Of a stretch of 64,000 bases of DNA, positions 42,123 to 51,170 are shown piece after piece (within the stretch, counting starts at the first letter, position 1; the number at the start of each line of letters is the position of its first letter). The notes beneath the pieces were generated by a model, which was not told where the DNA came from, ran no database searches, and saw only the letters and a program-made list of their open reading frames with translations. Both the position numbers and the translations under genes were made by a program. This DNA comes from Geobacter sp. OR-1 (GTDB lineage Bacteria; Desulfobacterota; Desulfuromonadia; Geobacterales; DSM-12255), in contig NZ_BAZF01000009.1 in NCBI RefSeq assembly GCF_000813145.1, forward strand, positions 1-64,000, written 5' to 3'.

Positions 42123-45100
42123 ATGAGATCAATACTTGCGAGAATAGCAACCATGAATACTAGAAGCATTGGATATCTGCTGGTTTTCCTGGTGCCGCTG
42201 CTGGCACTGCCACTGTTATTGCCGACCCGATCCGATGCCGTCGATCTGATTCACAACAGTGCGGACACCGCTTCCTCAAAGTGGCAGGCCCAGGGCGGCT
42301 GGGGGGTAGCCGGCGGCAAGTACGGCAAATTCACCTGTGCCACCTGCCATGCGCCCGATAGCGACAACCTCAAGAACATCAAGCCGGTCATCAGCACCAT
42401 GAATGGCGATACCTGGCCCAACGGCGCACAGGATGTCCAGGTTGTCTTTCTCAACCAGACCGGCATGGGCGACGATACCAGGGCCAGAGGCAGTTCCAAT
42501 CGGATCTGCGAGGTCTGCCACAGCCAGAACCGGTTCCATAACTTTGACTCGGCAAATAACACCGAAGGTCTCGGCCATCCTACCCCAAAGGATATTTGCA
42601 CCAACTGTCACAAGCACAATACCGGATTCAAGGCCGGTTGCGGCGGGTGTCACGGTAATCCGCCGACATCTGCGGTTTTCGGGACCAATACCGGACTGAT
42701 CGGGCTTCCACGTCCTTCGAGAGTGCTTGAGCCCGGTCAGGTGGGGGCGCATCATACCCACACCCAGGTGCGCAACATGGTCTGCGATACCTGCCACTAC
42801 ATCGACAATGGCAGCATCAAGATGCCCAACCAGAGCGGCACCATTCAGATCGGCTTTTTCGGTTTCGGGGGCAAGGTCACCAACGGCACGTATGTCCCGT
42901 ATTCTTCGGCGACCAGGGGATTCCCGTTCGCTTCCGGCACTGCCCAGACCATGATTGCCCAGGCAAAGACCACCTATGAGGAATCGAACCGGTGCCAGAA
43001 TGTTTACTGCCACGGCGGCGGCGCACCGGGCCATTCGCCGCTTGGCGGAGGTTTGAACCAGCAGCCGCGTTGGGATGCCCAGGGCCAGAATGCCTGCGGC
43101 AACTGCCACGGGACTACCAACGACAACCCGCCGACTCTTGGCAGCCATGTGAAGCATACCGGTTCTGCGGCAGGGTTTAATGGTTATGCATTCCAGTGTT
43201 CGACCTGCCATCCCGCCACCGATGTGTCTCACGTCCAAGGGAGCGTCAGGTGGCAGTTCGGTGCCAATAATGATCCGCGGGTCGCTGCTGCCCTTTACCG
43301 GGCCGCCGGGTCGCTTGCCGACGAACACGCAGGAGCGACCAACGATCTTGCTCCCAGTCCGACATACGGCCAGTGCAGCAACGTTGCCTGTCACAGCGAT
43401 GGCAAGTCCGGGACACCGCGGGTTGCTCCGGTCTGGGGGGACAGCTCATTCCCGACCGATTGTTCCGGGTGTCATGGCGGCAACGCTGGATCTGTGGCGC
43501 CGATGGCCACCGGCAGGCATGCCGCCCATATCAACAACGCCGGTCTTCTGGGGGTTAATTATAACTGTGACGCCTGCCATGCCCGGACGGTTACCGGCGA
43601 CATCACCATGAGCGGCAGGGGGAACCATGTAAACCTGCTGGCCGATTACTCCGGTGCCAAAGCAGGCAACGGCTCGACCTATACCGGTGCTACCGGCGTT
43701 TGCTCTGCATCTTACTGCCACACTGACGGCAAGGGCACGCAGAAGATGACCACGGCATCAGGGTGGAACAGCGGTGCTGGCCTTGACTGCAAAGGGTGCC
43801 ACGGCAGCGATGCCACTCCTGATTTTAGCGGTATTGCCGGAGAGCCCAACTATGTGACGACCGGAGCCGGTGCGGTCAGGGCAAACAGCCATAAGAAGCA
43901 TGTCGGCAGCTCCGGTGCGGCAACCTGCGTTTACTGCCACAGCGCTACAGTTGTGGCGTCCGGGGATGCCCTGACCGGCAATCATACCAACATGGTGATT
44001 GACGTTCAGAAAGGCGGCGGTAAGAACTTCGATTATATCGGCGCCAAGACCTGCGCCAACATCAGCTGTCACGGCTCCGGATCAGTTAACGCCGTCTGGG
44101 GCGACACCTTTCCGTCCGACTGCACCGGCTGCCACGGCGGCAATGCTTCGACCGGCGCCAAATGGCTCAAGACCGGGATGCATACCCAGCACCTCAACAA
44201 TGCAACAGTAAACGGCGAAAACTTCGGATGTGCCGAATGCCACGCGCTTACGGTGAGTTCGGATCAGGCCGTAGTCAATCAGACCTTGCACGGCAACGGT
44301 TTTGTTGATTTCTCCGGCGCCCGCGCCGGTAAGAACAGCGCCGCATGCAATTCAGCTTACTGTCACTCGGACGGTAAGGGTGGGACAGGGATGGCGGTCA
44401 GCTGGATAAGCGGCCCGGCAATTATCAACTGCAAAGGGTGTCACGGCGCATCTGCAACCCCGGCTTTTGCATCTGTTGCGGGCGAACCGAATTACGCCAG
44501 CAGTGGCCAGGGTCTGTTGTATGCCAACAGCCACGAAAAACATGTCGGTGTTTCCGGGGCTTCGACTTGCGGGTACTGCCATGCAGCGACAACAACTGAT
44601 GGTATCTCGATCACAACCCCGGCAAACCACCTGAACCGCTCCATCGAGGTTGCCAAGGGTGGCGGGAAATCGTTCGATTATCCGGGTGGAAAAACCTGCT
44701 CGAATATCAGCTGTCACGGCACCGGTTCTGCTGATGCCGTCTGGGGGGCGACCATGCCGACCGACTGTACCGGATGCCATGGCGGCAACAGTTCCAGTGC
44801 CAATCCGATTGCGACCGGCAAGCACTCGGCCCATATCAATCAGGCGGCAATAAATGGCGATAACATAACCTGCTCGGCATGTCATGCCCGTACCGTCACG
44901 GCCGACCGTTCCATCGCCAGCATCGGCAACCATGGTAACGGCTTTGCGGATTACAGCGGTTTATATTCCGGCAAGAACAGCACGGCGTGCAACACCGCTT
45001 ATTGCCACTCGGACGGCAAGGCTGGGGCAGGGGTGGCGGTCAGCTGGAGTGCCGGGCCGGTAATCGACAACTGCATCGGTTGTCATGGCGCGGCAACCGG

Positions 45101-46436
45101 TAGCGGCACCTTCACCAGCATTGCCGGTGAACCGAACTACGCCAATGCTGGAATCAACCAGCTGTACGCAAACAGCCACAAGGCCCATACTGCTACCGGT
45201 GCGACTAGTTGCGATACCTGCCATACCGATACCGTCACCGCAGGTGGAACAGCGATAAAAGCCGGTTCACTGCACCTGAACGGCACCAGGAACGTTAATT
45301 TCAATCGTGCCAATGAAGCAACGGCCTCTTGGAACGGCGTCAATGTATGTTCCAACATCACCTGCCACAGTGGCGGCAACGCCACCTGGGGCGACCCGTC
45401 GAGCGCCGGGTGCAAGGTGTGCCACGCCAACCTTTCATCCGGTCATGCCAAGCATATCGGCAATCTCGTCGATAGCGGCATCGTTACCTTCTATCAGTAC
45501 ACTGCCAACAAGTCGGTCGGCACATCGTACCGTTTCGGCTGTGCCAACTGCCACCCGACCGATCCCTCAAAACACCGCAACGGCACGATTGACCTAACTC
45601 TGGCTGCCAACAAGGTTGGCGCGAGCTACCTGAACAGCCTCAACAACCAGGTAACCACCGATTCCGGCGGTTATACCAAAGGAAGCGGCAGCCTCACCTG
45701 CGAGACGGTTTACTGTCATTCCAACGGCAGAGCGCTTGCTCTTGCGCCGGCCGATTACCGCCAGACTCCGAACTGGTATGGCGGCGCGTTTGGTCCGAAC
45801 CGTTGCGGGTCATGCCATGACAACCCACCGCAGTATGCCGGTCAGTCGCACTACAACCCGCAGACTGCCATCGGCAACGTCGGCAAGGCACCTTACCGGG
45901 AAACCGGTCACATGGTCGGCATCCATTTCATGAATACCGGCAAGGGTAACAAGCAGAACGGTTTCCTCGGGTTCTCGTCTGTCGGCAGCATGGCTCATGG
46001 CAATGATGGGGTTGCCACGACTATATCCTGTTACATCTGCCATAGCGGCATTGCCAGCAGCACGGCAATCGATACTTACGCCATGGACGGAAGCAGCAGC
46101 CTGTTCCGTTGCGCCGGCTGCCATAACTCATCTACCCGTACCCCTCTCCAGACCGGACTGATCGCCAATACCGCTCTGCATGTAAACGGCTCAAAGGATG
46201 TCCAGTTTGCACCGATAACATTCAAGACCAAGGCACAGCTTTCCAATGTTGCCAATGCGCTCGGGTGGACCCGGAACGGCAACTACAAGTCATCAGACTC
46301 TTACGACAGTTTCGATCTCAGCGTTGCCTCCTGGGACCCGGCAACCAAGACCTGCCTGACTGCATGCCATGTCAATCAGCCCGACATTACCTGGGGCGGA
46401 CAACTCAAGTGTGTCAGCTGTCATGCACGGCAGTAA
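42123..46436 (+). CDS. Giant multiheme c-type cytochrome B
   Basis: A 1437-residue paralog of the preceding cytochrome. It has a signal peptide (IGYLLVFLVPLLALPLLLPTRSDA) and opens DLIHNSADTASSKW then GGWGVAGGKYGKFTCATCH. Hand count: 25 CXXCH, 9 CX4CH and 1 CX3CH. It contains about three modules of 214 residues and a C-terminal domain nearly identical to that of cytochrome A (SYDSFDLSV...CLTACHVNQPDITW). ATG 42123 follows AGGGGGGCGG and lies 10 bases after the previous stop, so the genes are co-transcribed. Confidence 0.9.
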   Translation: MRSILARIATMNTRSIGYLLVFLVPLLALPLLLPTRSDAVDLIHNSADTASSKWQAQGGWGVAGGKYGKFTCATCHAPDSDNLKNIKPVISTMNGDTWPNGAQDVQVVFLNQTGMGDDTRARGSSNRICEVCHSQNRFHNFDSANNTEGLGHPTPKDICTNCHKHNTGFKAGCGGCHGNPPTSAVFGTNTGLIGLPRPSRVLEPGQVGAHHTHTQVRNMVCDTCHYIDNGSIKMPNQSGTIQIGFFGFGGKVTNGTYVPYSSATRGFPFASGTAQTMIAQAKTTYEESNRCQNVYCHGGGAPGHSPLGGGLNQQPRWDAQGQNACGNCHGTTNDNPPTLGSHVKHTGSAAGFNGYAFQCSTCHPATDVSHVQGSVRWQFGANNDPRVAAALYRAAGSLADEHAGATNDLAPSPTYGQCSNVACHSDGKSGTPRVAPVWGDSSFPTDCSGCHGGNAGSVAPMATGRHAAHINNAGLLGVNYNCDACHARTVTGDITMSGRGNHVNLLADYSGAKAGNGSTYTGATGVCSASYCHTDGKGTQKMTTASGWNSGAGLDCKGCHGSDATPDFSGIAGEPNYVTTGAGAVRANSHKKHVGSSGAATCVYCHSATVVASGDALTGNHTNMVIDVQKGGGKNFDYIGAKTCANISCHGSGSVNAVWGDTFPSDCTGCHGGNASTGAKWLKTGMHTQHLNNATVNGENFGCAECHALTVSSDQAVVNQTLHGNGFVDFSGARAGKNSAACNSAYCHSDGKGGTGMAVSWISGPAIINCKGCHGASATPAFASVAGEPNYASSGQGLLYANSHEKHVGVSGASTCGYCHAATTTDGISITTPANHLNRSIEVAKGGGKSFDYPGGKTCSNISCHGTGSADAVWGATMPTDCTGCHGGNSSSANPIATGKHSAHINQAAINGDNITCSACHARTVTADRSIASIGNHGNGFADYSGLYSGKNSTACNTAYCHSDGKAGAGVAVSWSAGPVIDNCIGCHGAATGSGTFTSIAGEPNYANAGINQLYANSHKAHTATGATSCDTCHTDTVTAGGTAIKAGSLHLNGTRNVNFNRANEATASWNGVNVCSNITCHSGGNATWGDPSSAGCKVCHANLSSGHAKHIGNLVDSGIVTFYQYTANKSVGTSYRFGCANCHPTDPSKHRNGTIDLTLAANKVGASYLNSLNNQVTTDSGGYTKGSGSLTCETVYCHSNGRALALAPADYRQTPNWYGGAFGPNRCGSCHDNPPQYAGQSHYNPQTAIGNVGKAPYRETGHMVGIHFMNTGKGNKQNGFLGFSSVGSMAHGNDGVATTISCYICHSGIASSTAIDTYAMDGSSSLFRCAGCHNSSTRTPLQTGLIANTALHVNGSKDVQFAPITFKTKAQLSNVANALGWTRNGNYKSSDSYDSFDLSVASWDPATKTCLTACHVNQPDITWGGQLKCVSCHARQ
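43690..45230 (+). repeat. Tandem coding modules in cytochrome B
   Basis: Anchor codons for CKGCHG/CIGCHG recur near 43788, 44429 and 45070, exactly about 641 bases apart. They correspond to the modules of cytochrome A. Confidence 0.7.
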
Positions 46437-46445
46437 GGGGGGATC

Positions 46446-49400
46446 ATGACAACCATCCGGCTTAATAAAGGTGAAATTAATATGACGAGAAGGAATCTTG
46501 AGATAAAGAGAAGTTGCGATCTTAAAGGGTTGCTTTCCGCCTTCGGGATAATGGTTGTTGTATTGCTCTCAGCTACAGGTTCCCAGGGTGCCGACCTTTT
46601 GCACAACAGCGTCGATACCGGGTCCAACAGCAGTAAGTGGCCCAACGGCTGGGGGGTTACGGGTGGGAAATACGGACAGTTCACCTGCGATACCTGCCAT
46701 GAGCCGAATAACCGGGAGAACCTGAAGAACATCCGTACCGTGATCCATACCCCGGACGGCGATCTGTGGCCCAACGGACAACAATCAGTCTCAGTAACGT
46801 TCACCAATCAGACTGGGATGGGTGGCGACACCAGGGCGCATGCCGACTCGAACCGCATCTGCGAGGTCTGTCATAGCCAGAACAAATTCCATAATGCGAA
46901 CAGCGCGAACAACAGTGCCGGACTCGGACACCCCAGCCCCAAGGAGGTCTGCACCAGTTGTCACGCCCATAATACCGGTTTCAAGGCGGCCTGTGGCGGC
47001 TGTCACGGTAACCCGCCCGTTTCATCGGCTCGAGGCGGCGATACCGGGCTTATCGGTAAACCGAAACCTTCCTTTGCTCTGCAAACCAGTGCCGCTGGGG
47101 CACATGCCACTCACGTAACAGGCAGGAGTCTGGTTTGCGATACCTGCCATTATATCGATAACGGTACAGCCCGGATGCCAAGCCAGAGCGGCACTATTGA
47201 TATCGGGTTCTTCGGTTTCGGCGGCAAGGTGACAAGCGGAACTTACACTCCGTTCACATCGTCGCGAAGGGGATACCCTTTTGCTTCCGGGACTGCATCT
47301 ACAGTGATTGCCCCTGGGCAGACGGATCCGCTTCAGGCTAACAGATGTGCCAATGTCTATTGCCATGGCGCCGGAGCGCCTGGCAAAGCGCCGCTTACCG
47401 GCGGCACCAACCAGACCCCGAGATGGGATGCCTCCGGCCAGAGTGCCTGCGGCTCATGTCATGGAGCGACATCTTCCAATCCGCCGACAATGGGGAGCCA
47501 CGCTGTTCACGCCGGTTCCGCAACCGGTTATGGCTACGACTGCAACTTCTGCCATCCTGCCACGGATATTTCGCATGTTCAGGGTAACGTGCGCTGGCAG
47601 TTCAGCGCCACAGAACCGAGGGTTGCCGGGGCGCAATATCAGGCAGACGGTTCCGGAGTGGCGGCTAATGCCGGGTCTACCGGCAATATGGCCCCCAGTC
47701 CAGTCTACGGAACATGCAGCAATGTCTACTGTCATTTCGACAAGACGCCCCAGTGGGGCAGTTCTCTAGCCGGAGACTGTTCGGGATGTCACGGCAATGA
47801 TGAGTTGTCTGCCACGCCGATGAACAAGAATGCCCACAAGGCTCATGTGAACAACAGGAGTCAGAAGTTCGACCATTTTGATTTCAAGTGTTATGAATGC
47901 CACAACAGTACCGTTGATTCGTCCAACCGTTACATAATTAACAAAGGGCTCCATGCCAACAGTTCGAAAGATGTCGCCTGGGGACCGCTTGCCAAGACCA
48001 ACGGGGGCGGCGCGCAGTCTTACCTGACCAACGGCTGTGCTACCATATACTGCCATTCGGACGGAAATGGTAATTTTAGGCCGCCGCAAAAAAATTGGAC
48101 GGAAGTGGCAGACGGCACTGAGGGGAGTGTCTCATGCGACTACTGCCACGGCGGGACCATCGCCGATACCACGGTCATGACTGACGAGCGGCATAACAAC
48201 CATGTCCGGCAGAGCCCGGCTGGCGGAATTCTGCACAATGGGGTGGGGTGCGACAAGTGTCACGACGCAACCGTCGGGCCTGATGGTGCTTCCATCGACT
48301 ATCATACCGGCACGCATCTTAACGGACAGCGGGACATCACCTTTGCCAAGTTTGCCAACCGCTCCGGTTCATGGGTCGGCGGAACGACGCGCCGCTGCGA
48401 CAATACCTACTGTCATGGCAGAAACAACCCGACCTGGGGCACAACGACCATCAACCAGTGCGGGACGTGCCATCGTGCGACCAACACCACGTCGAGCGGT
48501 TTGTCGAATGCCCACAGAAAGCATTACAACTCCGGCACGGCGCCGGTCTGGAACACCAATGAGGGGTGGACCAATGTCAACAAGTCTGCCACAAACAACG
48601 TATTCATGTGCGGCACCTGCCATTCCGAAGATCCGAATACGCATCATGTGAACGGCCCGGCCATGCCGAACGGTGCTGCCGCCGAAGTAGTCATAAATCT
48701 GCCGTTCGTAATTCCGCCTGAGCGGCAATATCCCGCCGGAGGGATCTCCGTCGTCACCAGAGGGACTACAGTAGTTTCCGATGGTGCGGGTTATTTCTAT
48801 TCCCAGGAAACCAGTTGCGCGACCTATTGCCATTCCAATGGCCGGGGTGGTGCGCCGGTAAACATAATGTCCTGGGACTCATCTACCACTACCTGCGGCA
48901 ATTGCCACAACAAGGCCGGTGATGCCGATCCGACCTGGTCAGGCGCGCACACCAAACACCTGACATCCACGCTTTCGACTGCCGCCACCTGCAATGCCTG
49001 CCATGCGGCAACCGCATCGGGCAACAATACCCTGATCTCCGGCAGAAGGGATCGGCATCCCAACGGGTTCATAAATGTCACCGGAGGTAGCCTGGCCGGA
49101 GGGACGATGCGTTGGAACGGCACCAGCTGCAGTAGCGTTGTCTGTCATTACGGCGGAACCACTCCCAACTGGGTGGGAGGAAGCATGTCCGGGAGCAGAT
49201 GCACCGGCTGCCATGGCGGTACTGCAGGCTCGATCAATCCGATGAGCAAGCTTGGGCATAAAGCCCACATAAACAACCAGACAACCAAATTCGGTGCGAC
49301 TCGGTTCAACTGCAACGAATGTCACAATACGGTAGTGTATGCCAACAACACCTCGATCCTTCCGACCGGCACCGGCCTGCATGTAAACGGTTCCGGAACG

Positions 49401-51170
49401 GTTTCCTGGGGGCCGCTCTCCAATGGCGGGGTAACATACAGTTCCGGTAACTGCACCAACATCTACTGTCACTCCAGCGGCCAGGCCACTCCCGCCTACA
49501 GGAATCCGACCGCCTGGACTTCGATCGTTAACGGTGCGGAAGGCACGGTTGCCTGCGATTATTGCCATAACGGCACCGGCTTGAACGGCGAGTCCAGGAT
49601 CTCAACCGGCAGACACACGAAGCATCTGGCCAATAGCGGCGACTCTGGGATCAACCACAAGGTGCTCACCTGCGACACCTGCCACAAATTGACTACCGAC
49701 TCAAGTTACAACCTGATCCCCGGTGGTATGCACCTGAATAGAGCCAGGGATGTCCGGATGGCCAAATTCGCCAACCGGAGCGGTGTTTACAGTGGCTCGC
49801 AGTGCAGCGTCACCTATTGCCACGGCCGGAACAACCCGAACTGGACGGCTACCACGGTAAACTGCGGTTCCTGTCACCAGTCCAACAATAGCGCCACCTT
49901 CGGGCTTTCATCGACCCACCGCAAGCATTACGGCAGCGGTACCAGCGTGAGCAACACCAACGGCTGGACCAATACCAACTCTTCGACCCAGACCGCCCAC
50001 GTTTTCTATTGCGGTACCTGCCACAATGTGGCGCCGCTTACCGACCATGTGAACGGGCCGGTCAGTGTCAACGGTGCTGCTGCCCAGATCGTCTTCAATA
50101 TTCCGGTTGTGCCTGCGGGCGCCGCCAGGCCCAACACTGTGCAGTACGGAACCGGACAACGCCAGGACGGTGCCGGTTACCTCTTCTCTTCCGGAACTAC
50201 CTGTGATGTCTATTGTCATTCCGATGGCCGCGGTGGAGCAGGGAAGACCGCATTCCTCTGGACCTCGACCAAGTTCCGGTGCGGCGAGTGTCATAACTCC
50301 GCATTTGATGACTACACTGCGCCTACCTGGTCAAAGCCGCATACCAGGCATATCAGGGGCTACTATGAGGCGGGGAATGCCAATGTCAGCTGCTATTCGT
50401 GCCATGCCGCAACGGTAATGAGCAATAACACCTCCATATCCGATAAACGCAGGCATATAAACGGCTACCGGAATATCTCATCAACCGCCGCATTCGCCAA
50501 GTTCACCTGGAACGGTACAAACTGTTCCAATGGCTACTGCCACAGCGACGGCAAGGCAACCAGTCCGGCATTCGTGGCTCAGTCCTGGACCTCTGTCCCG
50601 GCCAATTGCACCGGGTGCCATGGTAACGCCTCCGCAAACGGCGGGAACAATTCGGCCCTTTCCGGAAAGCATGCCAAGCATGTGGAGATTACGACCTACG
50701 GATTCCGTTGCGCATCGTGCCACGCCAAGACGGTTGATGCCGGCAATGACCTGGCTCTCAAGCAGTACACCGGGGCAAAATACCATGTCAACAAGATCAG
50801 AAACGTTGTCATGGATGCCCGGTATGGCGGCACCTGGACATCTCCGAGCTGTACCAATGTCTACTGCCATTCAAACGGACAAGCGACACCTACATACAGC
50901 AACCCCAACTGGACTTCACTTACAACCACCTGTACGTCTTGTCATGGTAACGCAACCAGCAATACCCTTTCCGCTAGACACCAGAACCACCTAAACCCTG
51001 CGGTCAATACGAGTCTGGGGCTGGGTAACGGCCTGTTATGCGCCGATTGCCATGCCAAGACCGTCGCAACCAACAGTTCCATAAGCAACTATGCGAACCA
51101 TGCCAACAGATTTGCCGAGTTTTTCCAGTTCGCACGGCGGCGGCAGCGTCAAGTACAATCCGTCAACTAA
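46446..51170 (+). CDS. Giant multiheme c-type cytochrome C, 5' part (frameshift at 51120)
   Basis: A signal peptide (LLSAFGIMVVVLLSATGSQG) and the same opening as cytochrome B (DLLHNSVDTGS, GWGVTGGKYGQFTCDTCH). This part holds 27 CXXCH, 9 CX4CH and 2 CX3CH sites by hand count. Near the end the frame HANRFAEF is broken at the T5 run 51120-51124; removing one T continues as SSSHGGGSVKYNPSTKLCTNIYCH, which is the next open frame. The two parts are thus one gene of about 2563 residues. It has a different module type from A and B, including two copies of a segment with HVFYCGTCH-like and DHVNGP elements. Confidence 0.88.
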   Translation: MTTIRLNKGEINMTRRNLEIKRSCDLKGLLSAFGIMVVVLLSATGSQGADLLHNSVDTGSNSSKWPNGWGVTGGKYGQFTCDTCHEPNNRENLKNIRTVIHTPDGDLWPNGQQSVSVTFTNQTGMGGDTRAHADSNRICEVCHSQNKFHNANSANNSAGLGHPSPKEVCTSCHAHNTGFKAACGGCHGNPPVSSARGGDTGLIGKPKPSFALQTSAAGAHATHVTGRSLVCDTCHYIDNGTARMPSQSGTIDIGFFGFGGKVTSGTYTPFTSSRRGYPFASGTASTVIAPGQTDPLQANRCANVYCHGAGAPGKAPLTGGTNQTPRWDASGQSACGSCHGATSSNPPTMGSHAVHAGSATGYGYDCNFCHPATDISHVQGNVRWQFSATEPRVAGAQYQADGSGVAANAGSTGNMAPSPVYGTCSNVYCHFDKTPQWGSSLAGDCSGCHGNDELSATPMNKNAHKAHVNNRSQKFDHFDFKCYECHNSTVDSSNRYIINKGLHANSSKDVAWGPLAKTNGGGAQSYLTNGCATIYCHSDGNGNFRPPQKNWTEVADGTEGSVSCDYCHGGTIADTTVMTDERHNNHVRQSPAGGILHNGVGCDKCHDATVGPDGASIDYHTGTHLNGQRDITFAKFANRSGSWVGGTTRRCDNTYCHGRNNPTWGTTTINQCGTCHRATNTTSSGLSNAHRKHYNSGTAPVWNTNEGWTNVNKSATNNVFMCGTCHSEDPNTHHVNGPAMPNGAAAEVVINLPFVIPPERQYPAGGISVVTRGTTVVSDGAGYFYSQETSCATYCHSNGRGGAPVNIMSWDSSTTTCGNCHNKAGDADPTWSGAHTKHLTSTLSTAATCNACHAATASGNNTLISGRRDRHPNGFINVTGGSLAGGTMRWNGTSCSSVVCHYGGTTPNWVGGSMSGSRCTGCHGGTAGSINPMSKLGHKAHINNQTTKFGATRFNCNECHNTVVYANNTSILPTGTGLHVNGSGTVSWGPLSNGGVTYSSGNCTNIYCHSSGQATPAYRNPTAWTSIVNGAEGTVACDYCHNGTGLNGESRISTGRHTKHLANSGDSGINHKVLTCDTCHKLTTDSSYNLIPGGMHLNRARDVRMAKFANRSGVYSGSQCSVTYCHGRNNPNWTATTVNCGSCHQSNNSATFGLSSTHRKHYGSGTSVSNTNGWTNTNSSTQTAHVFYCGTCHNVAPLTDHVNGPVSVNGAAAQIVFNIPVVPAGAARPNTVQYGTGQRQDGAGYLFSSGTTCDVYCHSDGRGGAGKTAFLWTSTKFRCGECHNSAFDDYTAPTWSKPHTRHIRGYYEAGNANVSCYSCHAATVMSNNTSISDKRRHINGYRNISSTAAFAKFTWNGTNCSNGYCHSDGKATSPAFVAQSWTSVPANCTGCHGNASANGGNNSALSGKHAKHVEITTYGFRCASCHAKTVDAGNDLALKQYTGAKYHVNKIRNVVMDARYGGTWTSPSCTNVYCHSNGQATPTYSNPNWTSLTTTCTSCHGNATSNTLSARHQNHLNPAVNTSLGLGNGLLCADCHAKTVATNSSISNYANHANRFAEFFQFARRRQRQVQSVN

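Noticed and set aside
42276-43394. A 372-residue minus-strand open frame inside cytochrome B
   Set aside because: Same reason: antisense shadow of a clear multiheme cytochrome with no family features.
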